Shown: in pieces, positions 17,840 to 26,390 of the stretch
How positions within the stretch are numbered: position 1 is the stretch's first letter
Layout: every line of letters begins with the position of its first letter
Assembly (NCBI RefSeq): GCF_012034935.1
Contig: NZ_JAATEN010000021.1
Span: forward strand, 60,423-124,422
Direction: 5' to 3'
DNA from: Streptomyces zingiberis
Lineage (GTDB): Bacteria > Actinomycetota > Actinomycetes > Streptomycetales > Streptomycetaceae
Length of the DNA: 64,000 bases
Notes under the pieces: model-generated
The model's input: the letters and a program-made list of their open reading frames with translations, nothing else
What the model was told of the DNA's origin: nothing
The model's database searches: none
Position numbers and translations under genes: made by a program

Positions 17840-18853
17840 ATGCGACCGAACGGCAGACGCACCACGCTGGCCGACATCGCCCGGGCGGCCGGGGTCTCCG
17901 TCGCGACCGTGTCCAAAGTGGTCAACGGCCGCGGTGACGTGGCCCCGCACACCCGCACCCGGGTGCAGGAACTGCTGCATCGGCACGACTACCTCGCGCC
18001 CGTCTTCCGCCACACCGAGGCCGTCGCGAGCCCGACCATCGAGGTGCAGTTCAAGGGGGGTCTCAAGCTGTACGTGGCCGAGACCCTGGAGGGCATCATC
18101 GACTCAGCGGCCGAACTGGGGGCCTCGGTGGTGATCAGCAAGGCGACCGGCGCCCCGCACTGGGCCCGGGACCTGGTCTCCGCCGGGCGCCGCGCCGTCA
18201 TCGCGGTCACCAGCGTCTACACCACGGCGCACCTCAACGAACTGGCTCGGTCGGGGCTGCCGCTGGTCGTCCTGGACCCCCTGCACCTGCCGGACAGCCG
18301 GGTCCACAGCGTCGGGGCGACCAACTTCGCCGGCGGCCTGGCCGCGACCCGGCACCTGCTCTCCCTCGGCCACCGCCGCGTCGCCTATCTCGGCGGGCCG
18401 GCCATGGCCGTCTGCAACCAGGCCCGCATGCACGGCTACCGCGCCGCCATGGAGGCGGAAGGGGCGCGGGTGCCCGAGACCTACGTCCGGCCCGGGGAGT
18501 TCACGCACGAGACCGGCCTGCTCGGCGCGCCGGCGCTGCTGGACCTGGAGGAGCCGCCGACGGCGGTCTTCGCGGGCAACGACGAGATCGCCGTCGGCGC
18601 CGTCGAGGCCGCCCGCGCCCGGGGTCTGCGCGTCCCGGAGGACCTGAGCGTGGTCGGCTTCGACGACACGAGCCTGGCCCGGATGGCCTCCCCGCCGCTG
18701 ACCACCGTCCGCCAGCCGCTCCGGGAGATGGGTGGCGCCGCCCTGCGCACCGCCCTCCGGCTGGCCGACGGCGAGAAGCCCGAGTCCCACCACATCGAAC
18801 TCGCCACCGAGCTCGTCGTACGCGCCTCGACGGCACCGCCCCGGCGGTGGTAA
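17840..18853 (+). CDS. bxlR: LacI-family regulator of the xylobiose operon
   Basis: A 337-residue repressor. Residues 7-28 form the LacI headpiece (TTLADIARAAGVSVATVSKVVNG). The periplasmic-binding-like core includes VGATNFAGGLAATRHLLSLGHRRVAYL and the effector-pocket end VPEDLSVVGFDDT. It is divergent from the binding-protein gene, the same arrangement as bxlR with bxlEFGA. Family knowledge makes it a repressor released by xylobiose or xylose. The likely operators are the two TTTCGAAA palindromes. A GAGAGGAA-type site precedes the ATG. The gene symbol is by context. Confidence 0.9.
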   Translation: MRPNGRRTTLADIARAAGVSVATVSKVVNGRGDVAPHTRTRVQELLHRHDYLAPVFRHTEAVASPTIEVQFKGGLKLYVAETLEGIIDSAAELGASVVISKATGAPHWARDLVSAGRRAVIAVTSVYTTAHLNELARSGLPLVVLDPLHLPDSRVHSVGATNFAGGLAATRHLLSLGHRRVAYLGGPAMAVCNQARMHGYRAAMEAEGARVPETYVRPGEFTHETGLLGAPALLDLEEPPTAVFAGNDEIAVGAVEAARARGLRVPEDLSVVGFDDTSLARMASPPLTTVRQPLREMGGAALRTALRLADGEKPESHHIELATELVVRASTAPPRRW

Positions 18854-18895
18854 AGGGCTGTGGCACGTGCGGTGTGACCGGTCCTCGTCCCCGGC

Positions 18896-19957
18896 TCAGG
18901 GCCGGTCCGGGGCCGGGGGGTACGCCGCCTGGCCACCGTCAGTGCCCTCACTGCTCTCACCGCCGTGGCCGCCGCGGCTCCGGGCGTACCGGGCGGGTGT
19001 CTGGCCGTACCGCCGCTTGAAGGCGCGGATGAAGTGGCTGCTGTCCGCGAACTGCCAGCGGGCGGCGACCTCCGAGACGCTCAGCCGGCCGCGCGGCGCG
19101 GCCAGGAGCCTCAGGCGGGCCTGCTCCAGCCGGCCGCGGCGGATATAGGCGCTCACGGACTCGCCGGTCGCGGCGAACGCCCGGTGCAGCGTCCGCACCG
19201 AGACGCTGAGTTCCCGGGCCAGCGTCGAGGGGGAGAGGTCGGGGTCGGCGAGGCGGCCGTCCACGATGTCCTTCGCCGCCTGCGCCACCGCCGGGGCCAG
19301 ACGGGGCTCGTCGCCGTCGAGCTCCCGCCGCACCACACCCCCGACCAGTTCGACCAGGGCGTTGCGGGCGGCCCGCAGGCCGGCCGGGGAGAGGTCGTTC
19401 AGCGTGGCGGCGGTCATATTCGCCTGGGCCATGAGCACCCGCATCTCGGCCGAGTCCGACGGTCCCAGCACCTGGCGGCCGGCCGCCACCGGCCCGAGGA
19501 GTGAGGCGGGCAGGATCAGCACGTCCGCCCTCGTGCGCGGCTGGACCTCGAACCGCGACGGCGGACCGCTGTGCCGGACGAGGAACTGCCCGGCCCCCAC
19601 GGCGGTCCCGCCGCCGTCGCGCGGCACGCCGAAGTGCCATGTGCCGCGCCGCACGACGTGGACCAGCACCCGGTCCTCGACGTCGCTCCGGACGCCCTGG
19701 GTACTGCCGGTGAACGAGTCGCAGTAGAGGTCTGCGATCACCGCGTCGTGGACTCTGGACGCCTGCACCCTGAGCCGGAAGCCGCCTCTCACGCCCGCGT
19801 CGAAGGACGGCAGCGGGAACGCGGCGCCGACCTGCGCCCGCCACGCGCGGCGGAAGACGCCGAAACCCTCCGCCGCGGTGTCCGGGGCCGTGACGTCCAC
19901 CGAGAACGTCCTGCCCCCCGCGGCTGCCCCCGGTCCGCCGCTCCCCGTGCCGTTCAT
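18896..19957 (-). CDS. AraC-family transcriptional regulator
   Basis: A 353-residue regulator. The N-terminal two thirds is an AraC-like ligand-binding cupin (DRVLVHVVRRGTWHFGV, VRHSGPPSRFEVQ). The C-terminus carries two helix-turn-helix units, LSPSTLARELSVSVRTLHRAF and LSVSEVAARWQFADSSHFIRAF, followed by KRRYGQTPARYAR. Starts at 20005 and 20026 are also open and no ribosome site decides between them; 19957 was chosen because the coding pattern begins there. It is divergent from the O-methyltransferase gene and may control it. The effector is unknown. Confidence 0.9.
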   Translation of the reverse strand: MNGTGSGGPGAAAGGRTFSVDVTAPDTAAEGFGVFRRAWRAQVGAAFPLPSFDAGVRGGFRLRVQASRVHDAVIADLYCDSFTGSTQGVRSDVEDRVLVHVVRRGTWHFGVPRDGGGTAVGAGQFLVRHSGPPSRFEVQPRTRADVLILPASLLGPVAAGRQVLGPSDSAEMRVLMAQANMTAATLNDLSPAGLRAARNALVELVGGVVRRELDGDEPRLAPAVAQAAKDIVDGRLADPDLSPSTLARELSVSVRTLHRAFAATGESVSAYIRRGRLEQARLRLLAAPRGRLSVSEVAARWQFADSSHFIRAFKRRYGQTPARYARSRGGHGGESSEGTDGGQAAYPPAPDRP

Positions 19958-20247
19958 CGCCTGCCGAGGTAACTCGCCTGTCCGCCCACGACGCTGATGT
20001 TCCATCAGCGTGGCACGGAGATACAAGCGCGCACCGTACGGATCTTCCTAAGGTGCACGGAGAAGCTGATCCCGGCGGGGGAACGGAGGCCGGGACGTGT
20101 GGCGTCCGCAGCCGGCGCACGCGGCTCGGATCCACACCGGGCGCCCTCGGGGGCGCCGCCGCGCCGTGGTTCCGGGACTCCCGCCTTTGTCACCCCACCC
20201 CCTCCGGCCTGCCCCGGACCTGTGAAATGTGAAAGGAGTCGGTTGCC

Positions 20248-21297
20248 GTGACCGACATGACGCCCGGCACCGCCGGCGCACCGGCCGATCCCGCGGCGGA
20301 CACCGCCACCGTCATGGAACTGCTCACCGGCGGTGTCGTGGCCCAGACCCTGCGCGCGCTGGCCGAGTTGCGCATCGCCGATCACCTCGCGGAGGGCCCG
20401 CTGACGGCCGAAGAGGTGGCGGAGCGCGAGGGCAGCCATCCCCGGGCGACCTACCGTCTGATGCGGGCCGCCTCCTCGCTCGGCCTCCTGAGCTACGAGG
20501 GGGACCACCGTTTCGCCCTCACCGGGCCGGGCCGGGCGCTCCGGGCGGACGTGCCGGGTTCCCTGCGCTCCCTGGTTCTGGTCCAGACCGCGCACGCGCA
20601 CTGGACGTCCCTGGCGCACTTCCCCGAGGCGGTGCGGCGTGGGAGCAACCAGGTGAAGAAGGCGCTGGGAGCGGAGATCTGGGAGTACTACACGCATCCG
20701 GAGAACGCCGAAGAGGCAGCGCTCTTCGCCCGGGCGATGGGGGATGTGTCCGCCCTGGTGACGCAGGGCGCCGTGGCCGCGCTCGACACCGCCGGCGTGT
20801 CCACCGTGGTTGACGTCGGCGGCGCGGACGGCCATTTCGTCCTGGGGCTGATGGAGGCCGAACCCCGGCTGCACGGGCAGGTCCTCGATCTTCCCCACGC
20901 CGTCGAGGGCGCCCGCCGCGAGGCCGGGAAGCGCGGCCTGGCGGACCGCTTCTCCACCGCGACGGGCGACTTCTTCACCGAGGTTCCCCCCGCGGACCTC
21001 TACCTCCTGAAGACGGTCCTGCACGATTGGGACGACGACCAGTGCGCCACGATTCTGAGGAACTGCCGGTCCGCCGTGCACGAGGGCGGGCGGGTGCTGG
21101 TCGTCGAGATGCTCGTCGGCGAGATGGGACAGCCTGACATCGTCACCCGGGCGGACATGGCGATGCTCGCCCTCACCAACGGCATGGAACGGGACATCGA
21201 CGAGTTCGACGCCCTCTTCGCGGCCTCGGGGTGGCGCCGCTCCGCCACGTACCCCGTGGGTGGCGGGCAGTTCGGAATGGAGCTCACCGCCGTCTGA
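20248..21297 (+). CDS. SAM-dependent O-methyltransferase (Methyltransf_2 family)
   Basis: A 349-residue methyltransferase. The helical N-terminal dimerisation domain (TLRALAELRIADHLAEGPLT) is followed by the SAM-binding glycine motif VVDVGGADGHFVLGL, then DLPHAVEGA and LKTVLHDWDDDQCATILRNC. The last block contains the usual catalytic histidine of this family. Such enzymes methylate phenolic hydroxyls of antibiotics and pigments. No biosynthetic cluster surrounds it, so it is probably a stand-alone tailoring or detoxifying enzyme. The GTG start follows AAAGGAG. An AraC gene is divergent and a strong terminator follows. Confidence 0.9.
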   Translation: MTDMTPGTAGAPADPAADTATVMELLTGGVVAQTLRALAELRIADHLAEGPLTAEEVAEREGSHPRATYRLMRAASSLGLLSYEGDHRFALTGPGRALRADVPGSLRSLVLVQTAHAHWTSLAHFPEAVRRGSNQVKKALGAEIWEYYTHPENAEEAALFARAMGDVSALVTQGAVAALDTAGVSTVVDVGGADGHFVLGLMEAEPRLHGQVLDLPHAVEGARREAGKRGLADRFSTATGDFFTEVPPADLYLLKTVLHDWDDDQCATILRNCRSAVHEGGRVLVVEMLVGEMGQPDIVTRADMAMLALTNGMERDIDEFDALFAASGWRRSATYPVGGGQFGMELTAV

Positions 21298-21328
21298 GAC
21301 CTCGTGGAGGGCGCGCGCCTTCCCCCGG

Positions 21329-21380
21329 GTGCCCCGGCCGGTGCCGCGGCCTCCGGCGGCCGCGGCACCGGCCGGGGCAC
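21329..21380 (+). terminator. Very strong rho-independent-like hairpin after the methyltransferase
   Basis: A perfect 21-base-pair stem (21329-21349 with 21360-21380) closes a ten-base loop, 31 bases after the methyltransferase stop. There is no U-tract, as is common for streptomycete terminators. Confidence 0.8.
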
Positions 21381-21502
21381 GGCGTTCACGCGTGGCCCCG
21401 GCTGTCACCGGCCCGGTGCTCCTCCTCGTGCGCCGCCGCGGTGACCTGCGATCGGAGCGGCCCGGACGGCCCGGCATCGCCCGAGGCGGGGACCCGGCCC
21501 GG

Positions 21503-21645
21503 TCACTCCGGCGGAACGAGCCCCGCCTCCTGCACGAGCACCGCCTCCTGCACGAGCAGGGCCACCTGCACCCGGTTGTTGAGGTCCAGCGTGGCGAGGA
21601 TCGCCGACACGTGGGTCTTGACCGTGGTCAGGCCGAGGTGATCCC
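21503..21645 (-). pseudogene. LuxR-type response-regulator tail (relic)
   Basis: About 45 codons of a LuxR C-terminal DNA-binding domain remain: LGLTTVKTHVSAILATLDLNNRVQVALLV. The first half of the helix-turn-helix and the whole receiver domain are missing. The tail carries an internal duplication of about 15 bases, giving VQEAVLVQEAGLV. Upstream the frame runs into an IS5-like transposase fragment. It cannot be a working regulator. Confidence 0.75.
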
Positions 21646-21736
21646 GCGCGGCGATCAGCTCCGGGATGTGCCCGGCCCCCGGCAGCGGCGGCTCACCCAC
21701 CGTGGCCCGGAGCGCCCCGATCACCTCGCGGACCAC

Positions 21737-21826
21737 CCCGGCCGCCGGACGGCGGCGCCGGTCAGCCGCCAGGCGAATCTTGCTGGTCCGCCCGCCCCTC
21801 GAACGCCCCAGGTCAGCGGCGGTCAA
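21737..21826 (-). mobile_element. IS5-family transposase fragment
   Basis: About 30 codons match the conserved stretch of IS5/IS1112-type transposases (LGRSRGGRTSKIRLAADRRRRP, usual form LGRSRGGLTTKIHLAADRRCRP). Neither the DDE catalytic region nor terminal inverted repeats are seen. It joins the LuxR relic in one frame, so the insertion and later deletion probably destroyed that gene. Confidence 0.7.
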
Positions 21827-21986
21827 GCGGATACGGCCCCGTCGGCGAACCCGGCGTCGCTCCTCGCGGGGCGGGGTCCTCTTCCTGGCGGTCCTGCGGC
21901 GGTTGTCCTTGGGCGCCTGACCGGCATCGCTCCTGCCGTACGGGGCCCGGTCGGACGTCGCGGTCGCTCACCGACCGCAACGAATC

Positions 21987-22019
21987 CCGCCGGCCCGGCG
22001 GTTACCACCGGGCCGGCGG
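21987..22019 (-). terminator. Terminator hairpin after the desaturase
   Basis: A perfect 12-base-pair stem (21987-21998 with 22008-22019) with a nine-base loop lies 25 bases beyond the desaturase stop codon. Confidence 0.7.
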
Positions 22020-22043
22020 AAAGTTGTGAACCGGTACCCGGAA

Positions 22044-23162
22044 TCAGGCCGCGACGAGCTTCTGCTCACGGTCCGGGGTCTTGGCCTTGGGCTTCTTGTT
22101 CGGCAGCGAGAGGCGGAAGACCTTGTGCCACGCGGAGAACACCTGCTTGGGCAGCGACCCGGTGACGTACTCCAGCTCGTACTTCTCGAACAGCGCGCGC
22201 ACCTTCACCGAGACCTCGGCGTACCGGTTGCTGGGCAGGTCCGGGAAGAGGTGGTGCTCGATCTGGTGCGACAGGTTGCCGGTCATGAAGTGCATGGCCT
22301 TGCCGCCGCTGATGTTCGCCGAGCCCATCATCTGGCGCAGGTACCACTGACCGCGCGTCTCGCCCCTGATCGACCGGCGCTCGAAGACCTGCACCCCCTC
22401 GGGGAAGTGCCCGCACATGATCACCGAGTGGGTCCAGAGGTTGCGGACCAGGTTCGCGGTGAACGTGGCGGCGAGTGTGGTGAGGAACGAGGGGCCCGAC
22501 AGCAGCGGGTGGATCACGTAGTCCTTGAGAACCTGCTTGCGGATCTTGCGGCCCACGGCCCTGGCCCGCGCGCGGAACTCCGGGTTCTTGCGGCGGCGCT
22601 TGTGCAGGTTCTTGCCGAGCTCCAGGTCGTACGCCGCGATGCCGTACTCGAAGAAGCAGGCGTTGATGAAGTTCCACATCGGCTGGCCGAGGTGGAACGG
22701 GCGCCACCGCTGGTCCTCGTCGACGCGCATGATGCCGTAGCCGAGGTCGTTGTCCTTGCCGATCACGTTGGTGTACGTGTGGTGCAGCTCGTTGTGCGAG
22801 TGCTTCCACTGATCGGCCGGCGAGACGTGGTCCCAGTCCCAGGTGCTGGAGTGGATCTTCGGGTCCCGCATCCAGTCCCACTGACCGTGCAGGATGTTGT
22901 GGCCGATCTCCATGTTGTCCATGATCTTCGCCACGGACAGGCCGGCGGTGCCGATCAGCCACGCGGGCGGGAAGAACGAGAACAGCAGCACGCCCCTGCT
23001 GGCCAGCTCGAGCTTGCGCTGCACCGAGATGACCTTGCGGATGTAGGCGGCGTCCTTCTCGCCACGGCTGGCGATCACTTCGTCGCGGATCGCGTCCAGC
23101 TCGCGTCCGAGCTCCTCGATCTGCTCCGCGGTCAGGTGGGCGGTGGGGTCGATGGCGGTCAA
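22044..23162 (-). CDS. Membrane fatty-acid desaturase
   Basis: A 372-residue di-iron desaturase. The three histidine boxes are present: GHNILHG, HNELHHTYTN and NLSHQIEHHLFPD, with hydrophobic helices before and between them. The HQIEHH box resembles acyl-lipid and mycobacterial DesA3-type desaturases, so the substrate is likely a phospholipid-bound or CoA-bound fatty acid; the position is unknown. The TTG at 23162 is chosen because a TAGGAG ribosome site sits just upstream and overlaps the stop of the reductase gene. It is translationally coupled to that reductase, its probable electron donor. Confidence 0.92.
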   Translation of the reverse strand: MTAIDPTAHLTAEQIEELGRELDAIRDEVIASRGEKDAAYIRKVISVQRKLELASRGVLLFSFFPPAWLIGTAGLSVAKIMDNMEIGHNILHGQWDWMRDPKIHSSTWDWDHVSPADQWKHSHNELHHTYTNVIGKDNDLGYGIMRVDEDQRWRPFHLGQPMWNFINACFFEYGIAAYDLELGKNLHKRRRKNPEFRARARAVGRKIRKQVLKDYVIHPLLSGPSFLTTLAATFTANLVRNLWTHSVIMCGHFPEGVQVFERRSIRGETRGQWYLRQMMGSANISGGKAMHFMTGNLSHQIEHHLFPDLPSNRYAEVSVKVRALFEKYELEYVTGSLPKQVFSAWHKVFRLSLPNKKPKAKTPDREQKLVAA

Positions 23163-23169
23163 AGCGCTC

Positions 23170-24225
23170 CTACCGTTCGATGTCACAGGGGCCCGCGGCG
23201 GCGGACACGCAGGTCTGGATGAGGACGCCCGGCCCGGCCTCGGTGATCTCGCCGGTGCGCAGGTCACGGACGGCGCCCGCCGTGAGCGGCGTGACGCAGC
23301 CGTAGCAGATGCCCATGCGGCACCCGGAGGGCATGAGCACGCCGGCCTCCTCGCCGACGTCCAGCAGCGGCGTGGCGCCGCCCGCGTCGACGGTCTTGCC
23401 GGTGGTGCTGAACCTGACCTCGCCGCCGTCGCCGGTGACGACGACGGTGGGGCGGAAGCGTTCGGTGTGCAGGCGCTCCGCCACGCCGTGCGCGGTCCAG
23501 TGTTCCTCGGCGGCGTCGAGCAGGCCCGCGGGCCCGCAGGCCCAGGTCTCGCGCTCGGCCCAGTCGGGCACGAGTTCGTCGAGACGGGTGATGTCGAGCA
23601 TGCCGTCCGTGTCGGTGTGCACCTCGGTGAGCCGCAGCTTCGTGTCCGTGACCAGGCGGTGCAGTTCGCTGCGGAAGATCACGTCCTGCGGCCGGGGCGC
23701 GGAGTGGACCATGACGACGTCGTCGAACTCGGTGTCGCGCAGCATGCCCATCACGGGCGTGATGCCGCTGCCGGCCGTCAGGTAGAGCACCTTGGCGGGC
23801 TTGGCCCGCGGCAGGACGAAGTCCCCGGTCGCCTGGTCGAGCTGGATCAGCGTCCCCGGTTTCACGCTGCGGACCAGGTGGTTGCTGACCTTGCCGTCCG
23901 GGATCGCCTTCACGGTGATCGTGACGCGGCCGTCCCGGCGGCTGGTCGGGGAGGTGATGGAGTAGGCACGCCACAGGCGCACCCCGTCGACGTCGACCCC
24001 GACCCGCACGTACTGGCCGGCCCGGTGGCCGCGCCAGCCCCGTCCCGGCCTGATCACGACCGTGGCGGCGTCACCGGTCTCGGGGTGCACGGCCTCGATG
24101 CGCCCCCGCAGGTCGGCTCCCGCACGCAGTGGGCTGACCATGTCCAGGTAGTCCGACGGCAGCAGCGGCGTCGTGACCATCTCCAGCAGCTTCCACGCCC
24201 TGCTGCGCAGGGCTGTACTCGTCAT
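23170..24225 (-). CDS. Ferredoxin reductase with C-terminal 2Fe-2S domain
   Basis: A 351-residue one-piece electron-transfer protein. The FAD domain contains RAYSITSP, the NAD(P) domain contains LTAGSGITPVMGML, and the C-terminal plant-type ferredoxin carries CRMGICYGC plus a fourth cysteine in LIQTCVSAA. It passes electrons from NAD(P)H to the desaturase encoded immediately downstream, as Rv3230c does for DesA3 in mycobacteria. The ATG at 24225 fits the family N-terminus. The operon faces a PucR-type regulator, with paired direct repeats between the genes. Confidence 0.93.
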   Translation of the reverse strand: MTSTALRSRAWKLLEMVTTPLLPSDYLDMVSPLRAGADLRGRIEAVHPETGDAATVVIRPGRGWRGHRAGQYVRVGVDVDGVRLWRAYSITSPTSRRDGRVTITVKAIPDGKVSNHLVRSVKPGTLIQLDQATGDFVLPRAKPAKVLYLTAGSGITPVMGMLRDTEFDDVVMVHSAPRPQDVIFRSELHRLVTDTKLRLTEVHTDTDGMLDITRLDELVPDWAERETWACGPAGLLDAAEEHWTAHGVAERLHTERFRPTVVVTGDGGEVRFSTTGKTVDAGGATPLLDVGEEAGVLMPSGCRMGICYGCVTPLTAGAVRDLRTGEITEAGPGVLIQTCVSAAAGPCDIER

Positions 24226-24242
24226 GGCTCCAGCTTGCTGCG

Positions 24243-24276
24243 CGCAGGGCGTAAAGTCCTGACCGCAGGACGTAAA
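24243..24276. promoter_or_regulatory. Paired direct repeats CGCAGGRCGTAAA, 21-base period
   Basis: CGCAGGGCGTAAA at 24243-24255 and CGCAGGACGTAAA at 24264-24276 are in the same orientation, exactly two helical turns apart. They overlap an inverted repeat, GTCCTG-N4-CAGGAC (24256-24271). The site lies between the reductase and the PucR-type gene and is a good candidate operator for the latter. Confidence 0.6.
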
Positions 24277-24311
24277 TCTGGTCGGCCGAATTGTTCGCAG
24301 GGAACAAAAAC

Positions 24312-25451
24312 ATGAGTCATGCAATCCGGAGGGCCGGCGAACTGGCCCTGGACGAGACGACGGTCACCGCGCTTCGGGCCGCGCTGAAGACCACCGCTGA
24401 CGAGGTCGTCCGCGCGATCATCGATGAGGTCCCTCCCTACGCCAACGCCCTCTCGGGCCATATGGGCGCCACCATCCGCCGGGCCGTCCGCACCGCCCTG
24501 GGGCACTACCTGGACCTCGCGAGCGGGAACGCCACGGGCGGCGACGCCGGGGACGCGGCCTACGAGCTGGGCCGTGGTGAGGTGCGCGACGGCCGTTCGA
24601 TGGACGCCCTGCTCAGCGCCTACCGCGTCGGCGCCCGCGTGGCCTGGCGATGCCTGGCGGCGGGTGCGGTACCCGCGGGTCTGCCCGCCGCCGAGGTCGC
24701 CAAGTTCGCCGAGCTGACCTTCGCCTACATCGACGAGCTCTCCGCCGCGAGCGCCGCGGGACACGCCGACGAACTGGCCGCCCGGGGCCGGGCCCACGAG
24801 CGCCACCTGGAACACCTGGCCCGCGACCTCCTCGCCGGTGCCGGCCCGGAGACGCTGGTGGCCTCCGCCCAGCGGGCCGGGTGGCAGCCGCCGGCTTCGC
24901 TGACCGCGGTCCTGCTGCCCGCCGCCCAGGCCCGGCCCGCCTACCGCACGCTCGACTCGAGCACCCTCGTCCTCGACGACCTGCCGGACGCCACCGGTGT
25001 GCTGCTGGTCCCCGACGCCGACCGGCCGCATCTGCTGCGGCAGCTGACCGACCGCGCCGCCGTGGTGGGCCCGGCCCGGCCGTGGACGCGTGCGTCCGCC
25101 TCGTACGCACGAGCCGTACGCGCGCGCTCTCTCTCCGCCGGCATCCGCGACACCGAGGACCACCTGCCCGAGCTGGTCCTGAGCGCCGACGCGGACGCGT
25201 TCGCGGATCTGCGTGCCCGGGCCCTGGCGCCGTTGCGGGCCGTGCCGGCCGCGACCGCGCAGCGGCTGGAGGAGACGCTGCGGGCGTGGCTGCTGCACCA
25301 GGGCCGGCGGGAGGAGGTGGCGGCGGCGCTGTTCGTCCATCCCCAGACGGTCCGGTACCGGATGTCGCAGCTGCGGGAGCTGTTCCCGGATCTCGCGTCG
25401 CCACACCGGGTCCTGGAACTGACGCTGGCGGTCGGTCTGCGGGGCGGCTGA
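24312..25451 (+). CDS. PucR/CdaR-type helix-turn-helix regulator
   Basis: A 379-residue regulator. The N-terminal 180 residues are a helical sensor domain (YELGRGEVRDGRSMDALLSAYRVGAR). The middle is a degenerate GGDEF-like CdaR region. The C-terminus has the PucR HTH_30 motif LRAWLLHQGRREEVAAALFVHPQTVRYRM. The ATG at 24312 follows a GGGAA site; a TTG at 24291 is possible. It is divergent from the reductase-desaturase operon and probably controls membrane-lipid desaturation. The signal is unknown. Confidence 0.9.
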   Translation: MSHAIRRAGELALDETTVTALRAALKTTADEVVRAIIDEVPPYANALSGHMGATIRRAVRTALGHYLDLASGNATGGDAGDAAYELGRGEVRDGRSMDALLSAYRVGARVAWRCLAAGAVPAGLPAAEVAKFAELTFAYIDELSAASAAGHADELAARGRAHERHLEHLARDLLAGAGPETLVASAQRAGWQPPASLTAVLLPAAQARPAYRTLDSSTLVLDDLPDATGVLLVPDADRPHLLRQLTDRAAVVGPARPWTRASASYARAVRARSLSAGIRDTEDHLPELVLSADADAFADLRARALAPLRAVPAATAQRLEETLRAWLLHQGRREEVAAALFVHPQTVRYRMSQLRELFPDLASPHRVLELTLAVGLRGG

Positions 25452-25499
25452 CGCGTACCTCCACCCGGTCCCGCGTTGCCGCTCACCGCCGCTCGGTGC

Positions 25500-25871
25500 T
25501 CATCGGCCGCGGATGCCGGTCCAGCCGGGTCCGAGGCCGCGCCGGCCGCGCCGGCCCCGTGCGGGCGGCGTCAGCGGCTCGCGCCCGGGGCGGTCCGTCT
25601 GCTCCGGAGCCGGGGGCGCGGAGAGGGCGGCCAAACCTTCCAGCACGCGGGTCTGGCGGGGGGTCAGCCACAGACCGCGCTCACGTAGGGCTCCGGCGAG
25701 GAGGACCAGGGTGTCGATGACGTCGTCGGTGGCGGCCGGGGACCAGTGCAGCGGTGTGGTGGTGTCCACCAGGGCGCAGGCGGCGTCGGCGACCGCGGCC
25801 GCCTGCTCCTCGCCCGAGGGCCCGATCCGGTCCGGCAGGGGGGCACGTCCGTTCTGAGGTTGATGCGGCAC
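25500..25871 (-). CDS. Small hypothetical protein
   Basis: An open frame of about 123 codons from a GTG at 25871. The central part is plausible protein (EEQAAAVADAACALVDTTTPLHW, DDVIDTLVLLAGALRERGLWLT, TRVLEGLAAL) and helical in character. The C-terminal 35 residues are arginine/glycine-rich. No domain is recognised and no ribosome site is evident. It converges on the PucR-type gene. It may be a real small actinobacterial protein, but the start is uncertain. Confidence 0.5.
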   Translation of the reverse strand: MPHQPQNGRAPLPDRIGPSGEEQAAAVADAACALVDTTTPLHWSPAATDDVIDTLVLLAGALRERGLWLTPRQTRVLEGLAALSAPPAPEQTDRPGREPLTPPARGRRGRRGLGPGWTGIRGR

Positions 25872-26390
25872 ACGGGAAAGCGTAGGCCGCCGCCCGGCCG
25901 CCGGACGCGGCACGGTCCGGCTGTGGACCGTGTGCGGCTTGGCGCGTCAAGCAGGGCAGCGGCGAGGCAGGGGGCAGGGCATGGCCGCTGTCCCCCGAGG
26001 TCCGTTCACCCGTCGAGCCGGCGGGGGTGAGCTGCGTCTGCCGGCCTACGGCGACCGCTCCGGCCGCCGCCATCGGCAGTCCCCGGTGACCGTGGCCCAC
26101 TGCCTCGCCCGGAACCGGACGGCAGGCTGTCCCGCAGTTCCCCGGAGGAGGGCCTTTTCCCTGGTTTCCGGGCGAAAGTGGGGCAGGCCGAGGAGGCCGG
26201 GCGTTCACGTGTTCGACACAGAATGCACCCGGGCCGGTCACTCACGAACGGCCGCACCGTGGCACGCTCCGAGGCGTTGATCCATCCGCCGTGATCCACC
26301 GCGCCGGGCACCGCACCCCGGAGGCCGGCCGACCGCCGGGCTCCACAGGGCGCGCACGGTCCGGCTGTGAGCGAGAGGACACCCCTCACC
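25872..26390. other. Intergenic region upstream of the secreted nuclease
   Basis: About 520 bases with no credible coding frame. The nuclease promoter must be near its right end; A/T-richer patches around 26205-26225 are the likeliest place. I see no repeat or hairpin of note. Confidence 0.4.

Noticed and set aside
22026..23222. Plus-strand frame opposite the desaturase
   Set aside because: Composition is Val/Asp/Arg repeats without domains, while the opposite strand has all three histidine boxes.
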